This document shows positions 63,998 through 64,000 of a DNA stretch of 64,000 nt, in pieces. Each line of letters begins with the position of its first letter. Positions within the stretch are counted from its first letter, which is position 1. The notes beneath the pieces are model-generated. The model was given only the letters and a program-made list of their open reading frames with translations, was not told the origin of the DNA and made no database searches. This stretch comes from Brevundimonas sp. Root1279 (GTDB taxonomy: Bacteria > Pseudomonadota > Alphaproteobacteria > Caulobacterales > Caulobacteraceae): NCBI RefSeq assembly GCF_001425945.1, contig NZ_LMEB01000004.1:110537-174536 (forward strand), given 5' to 3'. The translations under genes were made by a program, and so were the position numbers.

Positions 63998-64000
63998 CCG

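Overview
The window is a gene-dense, high-GC stretch of alphaproteobacterial chromosome. It most resembles Caulobacterales (Caulobacter, Brevundimonas, Phenylobacterium). That placement is inferred from several things: an alphaproteobacterial-type SOS box (GTTC-N7-GTTC) in front of lexA; the C4-pathway 5-aminolevulinate synthase; the block orders gltA-gltX-comEC-lexA-trp, tmk-holB-tatD and glyA-nrdR-rib; a metal-type variant of HemB; and a TonB-dependent receptor of the kind abundant in this order. No rRNA, CRISPR array, prophage or insertion sequence was seen. One tRNA gene is present (tRNA-Ser, anticodon TGA).

Layout. 1-9.5 kb: the end of an unknown gene, citrate synthase, GltRS, ComEC, LexA, an orphan gene, then trpC-trpD-trpG on the minus strand. 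9.6-16.5 kb: a tiny membrane gene nested between trpG and trpE, then trpE-ppiD (minus) and tpiA, secG, pyrG (plus). 16.6-19.6 kb: a 993-residue RTX-type calcium-binding protein. 19.8-37.6 kb: a long co-directional accessory block. It holds an RbbA/YhiI/YhhJ-type ABC exporter with an outer-membrane factor, then a DUF3141 hydrolase, phosphotransacetylase, a FabI paralogue and acetate kinase. After a 139-base gap come an Fe-S L-serine dehydratase with a Tat-like leader, an MFS carrier, pyruvate formate-lyase and its activase. 37.7-44.8 kb: a second accessory locus with a beta-helix lipoprotein, a two-CxxCH lipoprotein, an aldehyde dehydrogenase, a TetR regulator and a TonB-dependent receptor. Similar candidate operators precede the first and last of these genes. 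44.8-50 kb: tRNA-Ser, rlpA, tmk, holB, tatD, an MBL hydrolase and hemB. 50-57.5 kb: a palindromic repeat element, an M23-like protein, and valine-degradation genes (isobutyryl-CoA dehydrogenase, 3-hydroxyisobutyryl-CoA hydrolase, 3-hydroxyisobutyrate dehydrogenase) interleaved with small unknowns and two exported methyltransferase-like proteins. 57.5-64 kb: hemA behind a Fur-like box, a small unknown, glyA, nrdR and a riboflavin operon (ribD reductase domain, ribE, ribBA, ribH). A tandem 35-base repeat rich in GANTC sites lies between ribD and ribE.

How the genes work together. The 26-37.6 kb genes encode a complete route from L-serine or pyruvate to formate and acetate with substrate-level ATP: serine to pyruvate, to acetyl-CoA plus formate, to acetyl-phosphate, to acetate plus ATP. 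This is unexpected for a typically aerobic lineage and suggests survival under oxygen limitation. The 37.7-44.8 kb locus looks like a regulated uptake and oxidation system for an unknown, probably hydrophobic or aromatic, substrate: outer-membrane receptor, surface lipoproteins (one probably haem-bearing), cytosolic aldehyde oxidation and a local repressor. These two loci are the best candidates for undescribed biology. All family assignments come from reading the sequence by eye; no database search was run.
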